Of a stretch of 64,000 nt of DNA, positions 8,388-16,529 are shown piece after piece (the stretch's first letter is position 1; each line of letters opens with the position of its first letter). The notes beneath the pieces were generated by a model. That model ran no database searches, was not told where the DNA came from, and saw only the letters and a list, made by a program, of their open reading frames with translations. Source of the DNA: Pseudofulvibacter geojedonensis (GTDB taxonomy: Bacteria; Bacteroidota; Bacteroidia; Flavobacteriales; Flavobacteriaceae); NCBI RefSeq assembly GCF_042675745.1, contig NZ_JBHTJM010000009.1:1-64000 (forward strand), read 5' to 3'. The translations under genes and the position numbers were made by a program.

Positions 8388-10163
8388 ATGCATAAGAAGT
8401 TTTTAATCATAATTGTCTCATTAATAATAAATGTAGGGTTTTCACAAAACCTTACACTTGCTAAAACTTTTTTTGACGATGGTGAATATGAAAAAGCATT
8501 AGTTGAATATGAAAAGCTTTTAAAAAAACAACCACATAGAGCTGACTACTTAGTTAGTACTGTAAAATGTTATCAAGAATTAGAAAAATTAGATCAAGCT
8601 AAAAATTTATTATCTAAGGCTATCAATAAAAACAGACCTCAATTATTAGTTGAACTCGGTTATAATTACGAACTACAAAAAGATAGTGTTCTTGCTAAGA
8701 AAAATTATCAAAAAGCTATAGAGCAAATTACAGAAAATCCCAATAGTGCTTATAGCATAGGAAGAGCTTTTGAAAAACACAGCTTGTTAAAAGAAGCAAA
8801 AGAAACTTACTTAGTCGCTATGGCTACTAACCCAAACATGAACTTAAACTTTCAGCTAGCCAGTATTTATGGCCAATTAAATGAAATTGAACTCATGTTT
8901 AACAGTTATTTAAACACCTTAGAAACAAATAAGCAATTACAACCAACAATACAGCGTTACATAGCACAATTTGTTAATAGTGATGCTAAAAACGAAAATA
9001 ACATTTTACTTAAAAGAGCTCTCTTAAAGAAACTACATAGTAATCCGAATGCATTATGGAATGAACAATTAAGTTGGTTATATGTTCAACAACAAGAATA
9101 CCACAAAGCTTTTGTGCAAGAAAAGGCAATATTCAAAAGGGCTGAACAACCAGATTTAACCAGAATTTTTGATTTAGCTCTAACGGCTAAACACCATCAT
9201 AAATATACAGAAGCTAAAACCATTTTTAACTTTATAGCAAATCAACCTTTAGAAAAAACCACTGCCTTAAAAGTTCAAAAGTATTTACTAGAAATAGAAA
9301 CCAATCAGAGTAATACATATGACTCGATTGTAGTTAAGTACAATGAGTTATTAAATGAGCATGGTATAAATGCACAAACTTTAGATTTACAACTAGACTA
9401 CTGTTATTTATTAGCCTTTAAAATGAATTTACAAAAAAAAGCAATCACTTTTTTACAAGAACATAAAAAGCAAAGGTTAGGCAAATTCAACCAAGCAAGA
9501 TATAATATGTTATTAGCAGATATTTTAGTTGCTGAAGGAAAGTTTAATCAAGCTTTAATATACTACTCTAAAATACAGCGTAGTTTAAAGAACAATGTAT
9601 TATCTCAAGAAGCGCGTTATAAAGTAGCCAAGACTAGCTACTTTAAAGGTGATTTTGACTGGGCTTTACAACAGGTAAAAGTTTTAAAAACATCTACATC
9701 TCAATTAATAGCCAACGACGCATTAGACCTGCACTTATTAATTAGTGACCATACCGGGAATAAAGATGATTTACCTATGGCTTTAAATAAATTTGCTGAA
9801 GCTGATTTATTAGCATTTCAGAATAAAAAGCAAGAGGCTATAAATAAGTTAGATTTACTTTTAACTCATTACAAAGGACAACCTATAGAAGATGACGCCT
9901 ATTACTTGCAAGCTAAGCTATTTGAAAAATCAAACAACTACAACAAAGCAAGAGAAAACTACGAGTTTATTATTAATAACTTAAAAGAAAGTATTTTTTT
10001 AGACAATGCTTTATATAGATTGGGCATGTTAAACTTAAATCATTTTCAGGATGAAAAAAAAGCTAAGCAATACTTTGAGACACTAATTTTTAATCATGCT
10101 GATAGTATTCATTTTGTAGATGCTCAAAAAATGTATCGAAAATTAAGAGGTGATTCTCTCTAA
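8388..10163 (+). CDS. Tetratricopeptide-repeat protein, exported
   Basis: A 591-residue protein with a signal peptide (MHKKFLIIIVSLIINVGFS) followed by helical repeats through its whole length. The clearest TPR units are near the N-terminus (AKTFFDDGEYEKALVEYEKLL) and at the C-terminus (LLTHYKGQPIEDDAYYLQAKLFE). Such proteins act as periplasmic or membrane-attached scaffolds in Bacteroidota, but no partner is visible here. It lies between two terminators and appears to be a single-gene unit. Confidence 0.8.
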   Translation: MHKKFLIIIVSLIINVGFSQNLTLAKTFFDDGEYEKALVEYEKLLKKQPHRADYLVSTVKCYQELEKLDQAKNLLSKAINKNRPQLLVELGYNYELQKDSVLAKKNYQKAIEQITENPNSAYSIGRAFEKHSLLKEAKETYLVAMATNPNMNLNFQLASIYGQLNEIELMFNSYLNTLETNKQLQPTIQRYIAQFVNSDAKNENNILLKRALLKKLHSNPNALWNEQLSWLYVQQQEYHKAFVQEKAIFKRAEQPDLTRIFDLALTAKHHHKYTEAKTIFNFIANQPLEKTTALKVQKYLLEIETNQSNTYDSIVVKYNELLNEHGINAQTLDLQLDYCYLLAFKMNLQKKAITFLQEHKKQRLGKFNQARYNMLLADILVAEGKFNQALIYYSKIQRSLKNNVLSQEARYKVAKTSYFKGDFDWALQQVKVLKTSTSQLIANDALDLHLLISDHTGNKDDLPMALNKFAEADLLAFQNKKQEAINKLDLLLTHYKGQPIEDDAYYLQAKLFEKSNNYNKARENYEFIINNLKESIFLDNALYRLGMLNLNHFQDEKKAKQYFETLIFNHADSIHFVDAQKMYRKLRGDSL

Positions 10164-10170
10164 ACTATAT

Positions 10171-10206
10171 AAAAAAAGGAGTCATAAACCTGACTCCTTT
10201 TTTCTT
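10171..10206. terminator. Bidirectional intrinsic terminator
   Basis: AAAGGAGTCA (10175-10184) pairs with TGACTCCTTT (10191-10200), with A and T runs on the two sides. It sits between the convergent TPR and metG genes and can serve both. Confidence 0.85.
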
Positions 10207-10209
10207 TTA

Positions 10210-12267
10210 TTAAGCTATCGTTGCACCATTGGCAACATCTTCTTCATCAGGATTCACGAATACTAATTTACCATCTTCATTTTCACTCATTAAAATCATT
10301 CCTTCGCTTTCTACACCTCTAAGTTTTCTTGGAGCCAAATTCACTAGAACAGTTACTTTTTTTCCAATAATATCTTCTGCTTTAAAACTTTCTGCTATAC
10401 CCGAAACTATGGTTCTAGTATCGATCCCTGTATCCACTTTTAAAACTAACAATTTCTTTGCCTTAGGCATTTTTTCAGCCTCAACAATAGTTCCTACACG
10501 TAAATCTAGCTTCGTGAAATCATCAAACGTAGCAGTATCTTTTTGAGGTTCAACTACTTTATTTGCTTTTTCATTAGCTACTTTTATAGCTTCTAAACGA
10601 TCTAGCTGTTTTTGAATTTCTTCGTCTTCTATTTGAGGGAATAAAATAGGCGCTTTCCCTTCTTTTATTTTATGGCCTGATGGAATTAAATCAGTTTTCT
10701 CTTCAATATCATACCATTTAGTTTCTGGCTGCTGAAGCAAATCTTGTAATGTATTAGAAGCAAAAGGAATAAATGGTTCACTTAAAGTTGCTAAAGCAGT
10801 AGCTATTTGCAACGACACATACATAATAGTTTTTACCCTTTCTTCATCTGTTTTCACCAACTTCCAAGGCTCTTGTTCCGCTAAATACTTATTACCCAAA
10901 CGAGCCAAATTCATCATTTTTAAATTTGCCTCTCTAAAACGGTATCGCTCTAATGAAAAAGCTATATCTGCAGGAAACTTTTTCAACTCGTCTAAAACAT
11001 CTATATCTGCTTCTAAATATTCATTTGGAGTAGGTACAACACCAGAATAATACTTATTAGTTAATACGAGAACTCTGTTAATAAAATTACCATAGTTATC
11101 TGCTAACTCTTTATTTCTGGCTTGAAAATCCTTCCAAGTAAAATCATTATCCTTAGTCTCAGGAGCAGTTGCTGTTAAAGTATAACGCAATGCATCTTGC
11201 CTATCAGGAAAATCCTCTAAATACTCATGCAACCAAACTGCCCAGTTTTTAGAGGTAGATAATTTATTTCCTTCTAAATTTAAAAACTCGTTAGACGGTA
11301 CATTATCTGGTAAAACATAACTACCTTCTGCTTTTAGCATTGCTGGAAAAATAATACAATGAAAAACAATATTATCTTTTCCTATAAAGTGTACTAGTTT
11401 AGTATCTTTTTCTTTCCAATAAGGTTTCCAGTCTTTACCATTATTTTCTGCCCATTCTTTAGTAGCAGATATATAACCAATAGGCGCATCAAACCAAACA
11501 TATAACACTTTGCCATCTGCTCCTTCTACTGGTACAGGTATACCCCAATCTAAATCTCGGGTAACAGCTCTTGGTCTTAATCCATCTTCTATCCATGACT
11601 TGCATTGTCCATAAACATTGGTTTTCCAATCATTTTTGTGATCTTCTAAAATCCATTGTCTTAAAAAAGGCTCATGTTTATCTAAAGGCAAAAACCAGTG
11701 TTTTGTTTCTTTTAAAGAAGGGACACCACCAGTAATAGCAGATTTCGGATTAATTAAATCTGTAGCATTATGAGAAGTACCACATTTTTCACACTGATCT
11801 CCATAACTCTCTTCATTTCCACACTTAGGGCAAGTTCCAATTACAAATCTATCTGCTAAAAACTGTTTAGCATCTGCATCATACAATTGTTGTTCAACTT
11901 TTTCTACAAACTCACCTTTATCATGCAAAGTCTTAAAAAACTCAGATGCAGTTTCATGATGCACTTCAGCAGAAGTTCTAGAGTAATTATCAAACGAAAT
12001 TCCAAAATCTTCAAACGATTTTTTAATGATTGCATGGTACTTATCAACTACATCTTGAGGAGTTACTCCCTCTTTTTTGGCTTTGATAGTAATTGGCACT
12101 CCATGCTCATCACTACCACAAACAAAAACTACATCTTTTCCTATTAAACGTAAATAACGTGCATAAATATCTGCTGGCACATAAACACCCGCTAAATGAC
12201 CTATATGAATAGGACCGTTTGTATATGGCAATGCTGCTGTAAGTGTATATCGTTTTGGATCTTGCAT
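10210..12267 (-). CDS. metG: Methionyl-tRNA synthetase
   Basis: This is a 685-residue class I aminoacyl-tRNA synthetase that charges tRNA-Met. It has the HIGH motif (GPIHIGHLAG) near the N-terminus, a zinc knuckle with paired CxxC (CPKCGNEESYGDQCEKC), the KMSKS equivalent KLSTS, and a C-terminal OB-fold tRNA-binding domain (LDLRVGTIVEAEKM). I place the start at the ATG at 12267, which gives MQDPKRYT. An in-frame TTG at 12294 would add nine residues not expected in the family. It is divergent from the ldcA-like gene. Confidence 0.95.
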   Translation of the reverse strand: MQDPKRYTLTAALPYTNGPIHIGHLAGVYVPADIYARYLRLIGKDVVFVCGSDEHGVPITIKAKKEGVTPQDVVDKYHAIIKKSFEDFGISFDNYSRTSAEVHHETASEFFKTLHDKGEFVEKVEQQLYDADAKQFLADRFVIGTCPKCGNEESYGDQCEKCGTSHNATDLINPKSAITGGVPSLKETKHWFLPLDKHEPFLRQWILEDHKNDWKTNVYGQCKSWIEDGLRPRAVTRDLDWGIPVPVEGADGKVLYVWFDAPIGYISATKEWAENNGKDWKPYWKEKDTKLVHFIGKDNIVFHCIIFPAMLKAEGSYVLPDNVPSNEFLNLEGNKLSTSKNWAVWLHEYLEDFPDRQDALRYTLTATAPETKDNDFTWKDFQARNKELADNYGNFINRVLVLTNKYYSGVVPTPNEYLEADIDVLDELKKFPADIAFSLERYRFREANLKMMNLARLGNKYLAEQEPWKLVKTDEERVKTIMYVSLQIATALATLSEPFIPFASNTLQDLLQQPETKWYDIEEKTDLIPSGHKIKEGKAPILFPQIEDEEIQKQLDRLEAIKVANEKANKVVEPQKDTATFDDFTKLDLRVGTIVEAEKMPKAKKLLVLKVDTGIDTRTIVSGIAESFKAEDIIGKKVTVLVNLAPRKLRGVESEGMILMSENEDGKLVFVNPDEEDVANGATIA

Positions 12268-12350
12268 AATAATTGCTAAAATTTTGAGCTGCAAAAATAC
12301 ATAATAGCAACGAGTTTTATTATTTTTACTGAAGAAGATTTATAAGCAAT

Positions 12351-13250
12351 ATGACTATTCAACCTCCAGCTTTACAACAAGGCGATACAGTAGCTATCAT
12401 TGCTACTGCCAGAAAAATAACTAGAGAAGAGCTACAACCAGCAATCGATCTTTTAGAACAATGGGGCCTAAACGCCGTTATAGGCAGAACTATAGGGCTA
12501 GACAATCATCAGTTTGCAGGTACAGATGAAGAACGTAGGTTAGATTTACAACAAGCCTTAGACGATTATGCCGTAAAAGCTATTTGGTGTGCAAGAGGAG
12601 GGTACGGAACAGTTCGTATTATTGATGCTTTAGATTTTAGCATTTTTAAAAAAAATCCTAAATGGATTATTGGTTTTTCTGATGTTACTGCACTACACTC
12701 ACATGTACACAATCTAGGGTATCAATCCTTGCATAGTATCATGCCTATTACAGTAGAAGGAAATACTAATGAAGCATTGAATTCTTTCAAAAAAAGTCTT
12801 TTTTGTGAACCTTTAAACTATAACATAGTTACTTCTAAACACAATAGAATTGGCCAAACATCTGGAGAATTAATTGGAGGTAATCTATCAATGCTTTATA
12901 GTATTTTAGGTTCTGAATCTGCAGTTCAGACTGACGGAAAAATTTTATTTATAGAAGATTTAGATGAATATCTTTATCATATAGATAGAATGATGATGAA
13001 TTTAAAGCGTAACAACTGTTTTAAAAATCTTAAAGGACTCATTGTTGGAGGTATGACTAAAATGCATGATAACACTATTCCTTTTGGAAAAAATGCAATT
13101 GAAATTATTGTAGACAATACCAAGGAATATGATTTTCCGATTTGTTTTGATTTTCCTGCTGGTCATTTAAAAGATAACAGATCTTTGATCATGGGAAAAA
13201 CTGCTCACCTAAATGTAAGCCAAGAGTTTGTAACCTTAGACTTTAATTAA
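12351..13250 (+). CDS. LD-carboxypeptidase (LdcA-like, peptidase family S66)
   Basis: A 299-residue cytosolic peptidase. The family removes the terminal D-Ala from murein tetrapeptides during peptidoglycan recycling. The catalytic serine is S110 in IIGFSDVTALH. The glutamate region is FIEDLDEYLYHIDRM and the histidine lies in FPAGHLKDN, so the Ser-Glu-His triad is complete. It has no signal peptide. It is followed after 3 bp by the YraN gene, likely in one transcript. Confidence 0.88.
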   Translation: MTIQPPALQQGDTVAIIATARKITREELQPAIDLLEQWGLNAVIGRTIGLDNHQFAGTDEERRLDLQQALDDYAVKAIWCARGGYGTVRIIDALDFSIFKKNPKWIIGFSDVTALHSHVHNLGYQSLHSIMPITVEGNTNEALNSFKKSLFCEPLNYNIVTSKHNRIGQTSGELIGGNLSMLYSILGSESAVQTDGKILFIEDLDEYLYHIDRMMMNLKRNNCFKNLKGLIVGGMTKMHDNTIPFGKNAIEIIVDNTKEYDFPICFDFPAGHLKDNRSLIMGKTAHLNVSQEFVTLDFN

Positions 13251-13253
13251 ATT

Positions 13254-13613
13254 ATGGCTAGTCATAATGAATTAGGTAAATTTGGAGAAGAATTAGCTGT
13301 AGACTACCTCATTAAAAAAGGTTATATTATTAAAGCACGTAATTGGCGTTATCAAAAAGCAGAAATAGACATTATCGCTCAAAAAAAAGATGTTTTAGCC
13401 ATTATTGAAGTCAAAACAAGAAGTTCTTTAGAATATGGTACACCCGAACAGTTTGTTAGCCATAAAAAAATTAAACTTTTAGTTAGCGCTACAGATGTAT
13501 ACGTTAAACAAAAAGATATAGATGTTAACATACGGTTTGATATAATTTCCATTCACAAAACCGACACAAAGTTTGATATTCGACACACAAAAGAAGCATT
13601 TTTGTTTTTTTAA
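13254..13613 (+). CDS. YraN/UPF0102 family nuclease-like protein
   Basis: A 119-residue protein with the UPF0102 pattern: an N-terminal GKFGEELAVDYLIKKGY helix, then AEIDIIAQKKDVLAIIEVKTRS, the PD-(D/E)xK nuclease core. The family is related to Holliday-junction resolvases, but its cellular task is not settled. It is joined to the carboxypeptidase gene with a 3-bp gap. Confidence 0.88.
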   Translation: MASHNELGKFGEELAVDYLIKKGYIIKARNWRYQKAEIDIIAQKKDVLAIIEVKTRSSLEYGTPEQFVSHKKIKLLVSATDVYVKQKDIDVNIRFDIISIHKTDTKFDIRHTKEAFLFF

Positions 13614-13631
13614 AACATTTTGTTATATTTG
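13601..13631 (+). promoter_or_regulatory. Bacteroidota-type promoter for the ACT-domain gene
   Basis: TTTG at 13601-13604, 19 bases, then TATATTTG at 13624-13631. This matches the -33/-7 consensus (TTTG, about 19-21 bases, TAnnTTTG) of the primary sigma factor in Bacteroidota. The start at 13657 lies 26 bases beyond. The -33 box overlaps the end of the yraN coding sequence. Confidence 0.75.
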
Positions 13632-13656
13632 ATTAGCCCCAAAACTAATTACCTCT

Positions 13657-14316
13657 ATGAAAACAATCTCATCTATTGTAGAAAACTACATCAGCACCAA
13701 ACCTTTTTTATTAACAGCTTTATCTCAAGGTATTATCAATCTAACTTCTTTGGCTAGAGTTATTTTACCAGAAATTGAGCAAGAACTTGAAAAAGAAGTT
13801 AAACAAGGAGCTGTAGTAATGGCTCTTAAAAGATTATCATCTGACTTAGATTTTAGAACCAACCATAAAATCACCAAAGTATTAAAAAACATTGGTGAAA
13901 TTACTGTTCGTTCATTTCTGACGGATTATACTTTTTTAATTTCAGATTCCATTTTAAAAAAGCAAGAAGAGTTATTATCTCATATCAACTCTAAAAAAGA
14001 TGTTTTCTACACTTCTTCTAGAGGTGTTAACGAAACAAATATTGTTATTAGCAGCTCTATGAATAAACTAGTTGAAGATGTTTTTGAGGGTGAAAAAATT
14101 GTTCAAAAATCTCAAGAGCTATCTGCAATTACAGTAAAGCTACCAGAAGAGAACGTAACCACCTCTGGTTTGTATTATTTCATTTTTCAACGTTTAGCAT
14201 GGGAAGGTGTGGTTATTAAAGAAGTAATCTCTACCACTAATGAATTCACAATATTGGTAAGTGACGAACAAATAGATGTGGCTTTTAAAGTAGTTAAAGA
14301 CTTGAGAAATCTTTAA
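13657..14316 (+). CDS. ACT-domain protein, aspartate-kinase-related (regulatory part only)
   Basis: A 219-residue protein resembling the C-terminal regulatory half of aspartate kinases. The ACT-like region near 150-215 contains LYYFIFQRLAWEGVVIKEVISTTNEFTILVSDEQIDVAFKVV (quoted here in part only as pattern: beta strand, helix, strand, strand, helix). The N-terminal 130 residues look helical and carry no kinase motifs. It is not expected to phosphorylate aspartate. It may bind an amino acid or act as a regulator. The family is conserved in Flavobacteriaceae but I know of no assigned role. It has its own promoter at 13601-13631. Confidence 0.6.
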   Translation: MKTISSIVENYISTKPFLLTALSQGIINLTSLARVILPEIEQELEKEVKQGAVVMALKRLSSDLDFRTNHKITKVLKNIGEITVRSFLTDYTFLISDSILKKQEELLSHINSKKDVFYTSSRGVNETNIVISSSMNKLVEDVFEGEKIVQKSQELSAITVKLPEENVTTSGLYYFIFQRLAWEGVVIKEVISTTNEFTILVSDEQIDVAFKVVKDLRNL

Positions 14317-14554
14317 ACAAAACATGTACATTCTCTATATTGAAGCTTAAACAAGTCTCATTTACAAGCTAAAAAACAACTGAAAATCAATTAACTACAA
14401 GAAAACAAACACAACTTCAACAAGAAATTAATATCTTTTGTAGATGAAAAATGTTTTTTTGTATACACAAAAGCAGTTTTTATCCATATCGGTTAATTGT
14501 CTATTTTTTCTTACATGTTTTTATCGTATATTGATTTAATTAAATAAATCAATT

Positions 14555-15268
14555 ATGAAGACTTTACTAACACTTTTGCTAATAAGTCCGTTATATTTAT
14601 ATTCTCAAGTAGGAATTGGCACAACATCTCCAACTGCTACATTAGACATAAATGGCGACTTAGAAATAGTAAATACACCAAGCTCTAATGTATCTGGTAT
14701 TAACCCTAATAACGAAATTATTTTAGTAAAAGATCAAAGCTCTAATCAAGTTCAATCTTTATCTATTAAAGATTTAATTAATAGTTATTTTAAAACATTT
14801 ATTAAATGCTCTAAATCTTCAGATGAACAAGTAAATTTAGTTACAGCCAGTGGAACTTCTCAGGTAATCGATTTTAATACTGTTGAAATTGATTCTAATA
14901 ACGAGTACTCTACTGCATCTAAAAGCTTTACTCCAAAACAAGACGGATGGTATGAAATACATGTACAAATAACCATTGAACCCACCAACCCAATAAGTGC
15001 ATCTATTTCTAATGATTTTAGACTTAATATTGTAAAAAACAGTAGTGTAATAGCTTTTGATACGGGGGTTTTGGCTACACTAACAGCGCTAGGAACAAAT
15101 GTATACACCCAACCAACTAGAAAAGTTGGTACTTTAGTTTACTTAACCACAAGTGACACCATTCAGTTCCAAGCACAGAATAACAATTCGCTTGTACCCG
15201 CAGCCATAGACATTAACTTATTAGGAAACTCTAGTCAAACTTATTTTAGTATTAGACAGGTTAGATAA
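14555..15268 (+). CDS. Secreted C1q/TNF-like beta-sandwich protein
   Basis: A 237-residue protein with a signal peptide (MKTLLTLLLISPLYLYS). A VGIGTTSPTATLDINGD motif, typical of fibre-like or adhesin stalks in Bacteroidota, follows. A C-terminal domain of about 140 residues has the alternating strands of a C1q-like jelly roll (YSTASKSFTPKQDGWYEIHV, then ending QTYFSIRQVR). No T9SS tail is visible, so its surface attachment is unclear. A binding or adhesion role is inferred from the fold only. The 238 bp upstream hold no other gene that I can see. Confidence 0.6.
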   Translation: MKTLLTLLLISPLYLYSQVGIGTTSPTATLDINGDLEIVNTPSSNVSGINPNNEIILVKDQSSNQVQSLSIKDLINSYFKTFIKCSKSSDEQVNLVTASGTSQVIDFNTVEIDSNNEYSTASKSFTPKQDGWYEIHVQITIEPTNPISASISNDFRLNIVKNSSVIAFDTGVLATLTALGTNVYTQPTRKVGTLVYLTTSDTIQFQAQNNNSLVPAAIDINLLGNSSQTYFSIRQVR

Positions 15269-15349
15269 ATATTACATATTTTTTAATTGACACCTTTTAT
15301 TTCCAAAAGACTAATTGAAGTGATTAAACTGAATAGCTATATTTCCTAA

Positions 15350-15401
15350 ATTTAACGCATAAAAAAAGAGCTATCATTTCTGATCACTCTTACTTAGTAG
15401 C
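15350..15401. repeat. Relic of the initiator-tRNA 3' flank (site A)
   Basis: About 52 bp, nearly identical (roughly four differences) to 63733-63786 at the downstream edge of the intact initiator tRNA. It has AATTTAACGCA, an A run, a hairpin around ATCATTTCTGAT, and then CTTACTTAGTAGC. The last bases equal the tip of the tRNA 3' end. I read it as an attachment-site remnant or the original downstream flank of the tRNA. Confidence 0.75.
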
Positions 15402-15477
15402 TAATAAAATTGAAATATCGAAAAATTACATTGATTATTTTTTAGCTATATAGATTTCTACAATTACAATTTGTAAC
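15394..15477 (+). repeat. 85-bp direct repeat, copy 1 (arm next to site A)
   Basis: It begins with TTAGTAGC and continues through AATAAAATTGAAATATCGA to CAATTTGTAAC. Copy 2 is at 24095-24179 with roughly 90 percent identity by eye. In both places the repeat starts at the tRNA tip and runs rightward, so it may be the left arm of a family of integrated units. Confidence 0.8.
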
Positions 15478-15626
15478 CATACTATCAATTTGATCTTAAA
15501 CACACCTTTCTACGATACAAATTTATTCTTACAAAACTTAGGTTTATCTAAATATTTCAAAAAAATTAACATAAATAATGCTTGTTTATAGCATTTTAAG
15601 ACTACCTTGTAATCAAATTCATTTTT

Positions 15627-15821
15627 ATGAAAAAAGGAACTGTTAAGTTCTTTAGTGATTCTAAAGGTTTTGGATTCATTATTGAAGAAGGAACTAAAAC
15701 CGAATACTTCATTCAACATTCTAACTTAAATTCTATAACCATTAAAAAAGGTGATATTGTTGAATTTGAGACTAAAAAAGGTAGTCGAGGATTTAACGCT
15801 ATAAATATTAAAATGGTTTAA
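15627..15821 (+). CDS. Cold-shock-domain protein (CspA family), divergent copy
   Basis: A 64-residue single-domain protein. The RNA-binding motif RNP1 is KGFGFI (KFFSDSKGFGFIIE); RNP2 is altered to YFIQH from the usual FVHF. The fold should still bind single-stranded nucleic acid, perhaps more weakly. A second copy lies at 16153-16344, and the two share the MKKGTVKFF start. The two csp genes flank a 62-residue gene, and the three run in one direction. Confidence 0.88.
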   Translation: MKKGTVKFFSDSKGFGFIIEEGTKTEYFIQHSNLNSITIKKGDIVEFETKKGSRGFNAINIKMV

Positions 15822-15871
15822 TCCATCTAAAGAGTATTAAATCTATTCTTAGATATAAAATCTATAATCTT

Positions 15872-16060
15872 ATGTATACTATTAATAACATATTTAAAGT
15901 TGGTGATATTGTTTGCACTAAAGTAAACCCTAAAATAGCATTAGTTGTAAGACTGTTTGCCTATAATATATACTACTGTATTGTTAAAGGACAACCTAAA
16001 GGAACAGACCTTGTGTATTTTGAAAGAGAGCTTCAATTATTTGACTCTGAAAAAAAATAA
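15872..16060 (+). CDS. Small conserved protein of unknown function (KOW/SH3-like?), paralogue of 62266-62451
   Basis: A 62-residue protein with a repeated beta pattern (NNIFKVGDIVCTKVNPKIAL, then VYFERELQLF). Its closest relative in the window is the 61-residue product at 62266-62451, with about 60 percent identity by eye including VGDIV/PGDIV and AYN(I/V)YYC. The GDIV and basic strands recall small SH3-like barrels that bind nucleic acid or zinc-free partners, but I do not recognise a named family. It sits between two cold-shock genes. Confidence 0.65.
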   Translation: MYTINNIFKVGDIVCTKVNPKIALVVRLFAYNIYYCIVKGQPKGTDLVYFERELQLFDSEKK

Positions 16061-16152
16061 TTTACTTTATATCATTAAATAAATCAATATAATAGTTCAA
16101 GCCATTTTATTAGCTCTACCTTTGTTGTAATTATTAATTATATTTTTTATTT

Positions 16153-16344
16153 ATGAAAAAAGGGACAGTTAAGTTCTTTAATGATTCCAAAGGTTTTGGG
16201 TTCATTACAGAACAAGAAACTAAAGCCGAACATTTTGTACACATTTCTGGATTAATCGATGAAGTAGTAGAAGATGATGAAGTTGAATTTGAACTAACAC
16301 AAGGGAAAAAAGGATTAAACGCAGTAAACGTTAGAGTAATTTAA
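16153..16344 (+). CDS. Cold-shock-domain protein (CspA family)
   Basis: A 63-residue protein with KGFGFIT (RNP1) and HFVHIS (RNP2), closer to the canonical form than the copy at 15627. Such proteins bind single-stranded RNA and DNA and keep mRNA unfolded. It ends at a strong terminator (16381-16408). The two csp copies may be differently regulated, since each has its own AT-rich leader. Confidence 0.92.
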   Translation: MKKGTVKFFNDSKGFGFITEQETKAEHFVHISGLIDEVVEDDEVEFELTQGKKGLNAVNVRVI

Positions 16345-16380
16345 TAATATTTCGTTGTAACTTAATAAGTTACTGGTTCA

Positions 16381-16408
16381 AGAAAAGCAGCTTTAGGGCT
16401 GCTTTTCT
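16381..16408. terminator. Intrinsic terminator after csp
   Basis: AGAAAAGCAGC (16381-16391) pairs with GCTGCTTTTCT (16398-16408), an 11-bp perfect stem with a 6-base loop. It ends the csp cluster. Confidence 0.85.
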
Positions 16409-16480
16409 ATTTGAAAATTTTAAACCAATCATTGGCAGGCTATAAACAGTTTTCTATATGTCTTGAGAAGATTTTTGTTT

Positions 16481-16524
16481 AGCCAGGGCAGTAGGACTCG
16501 AACTTGTGGCCTCAGGATTATGAG
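16481..16524 (-). pseudogene. Truncated tRNA(CAT) 3' half
   Basis: Read on the minus strand, it has the anticodon loop CTCATAA, the 3' anticodon stem TCCTG, a variable loop, a T loop TTCGAGT and a 3' acceptor strand. The 5' half is missing; instead the sequence runs directly into the end of the T9SS gene at 16530. The T stem is degenerate (ACAAG against CCTAC). It resembles the tRNA at 63784-63856 but is a different CAT-anticodon tRNA or a much decayed copy. Such 3' halves are typical left ends of elements inserted in tRNA genes. Confidence 0.7.
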
Positions 16525-16529
16525 AGCAA

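Larger units (their letters stand above)
15269..15626. other. Intergenic stretch with a tRNA-tip/terminator relic
   Basis: No convincing gene lies here. The stretch holds the hairpin plus tRNA-tip sequence at 15350-15401 and the 85-bp arm at 15394-15477, annotated separately. The remaining 150 bp before the cold-shock gene are AT-rich, and the promoter of that gene is probably within them. Confidence 0.6.

Noticed and set aside
12113..12310. Minus-strand frame overlapping the metG start
   Set aside because: It reads metG sequence out of frame and has no independent support.
15627..16344. The csp/small-gene/csp group as a tandem duplication unit
   Set aside because: The two csp products differ in many positions and the small gene is single here; separate origins are equally likely.
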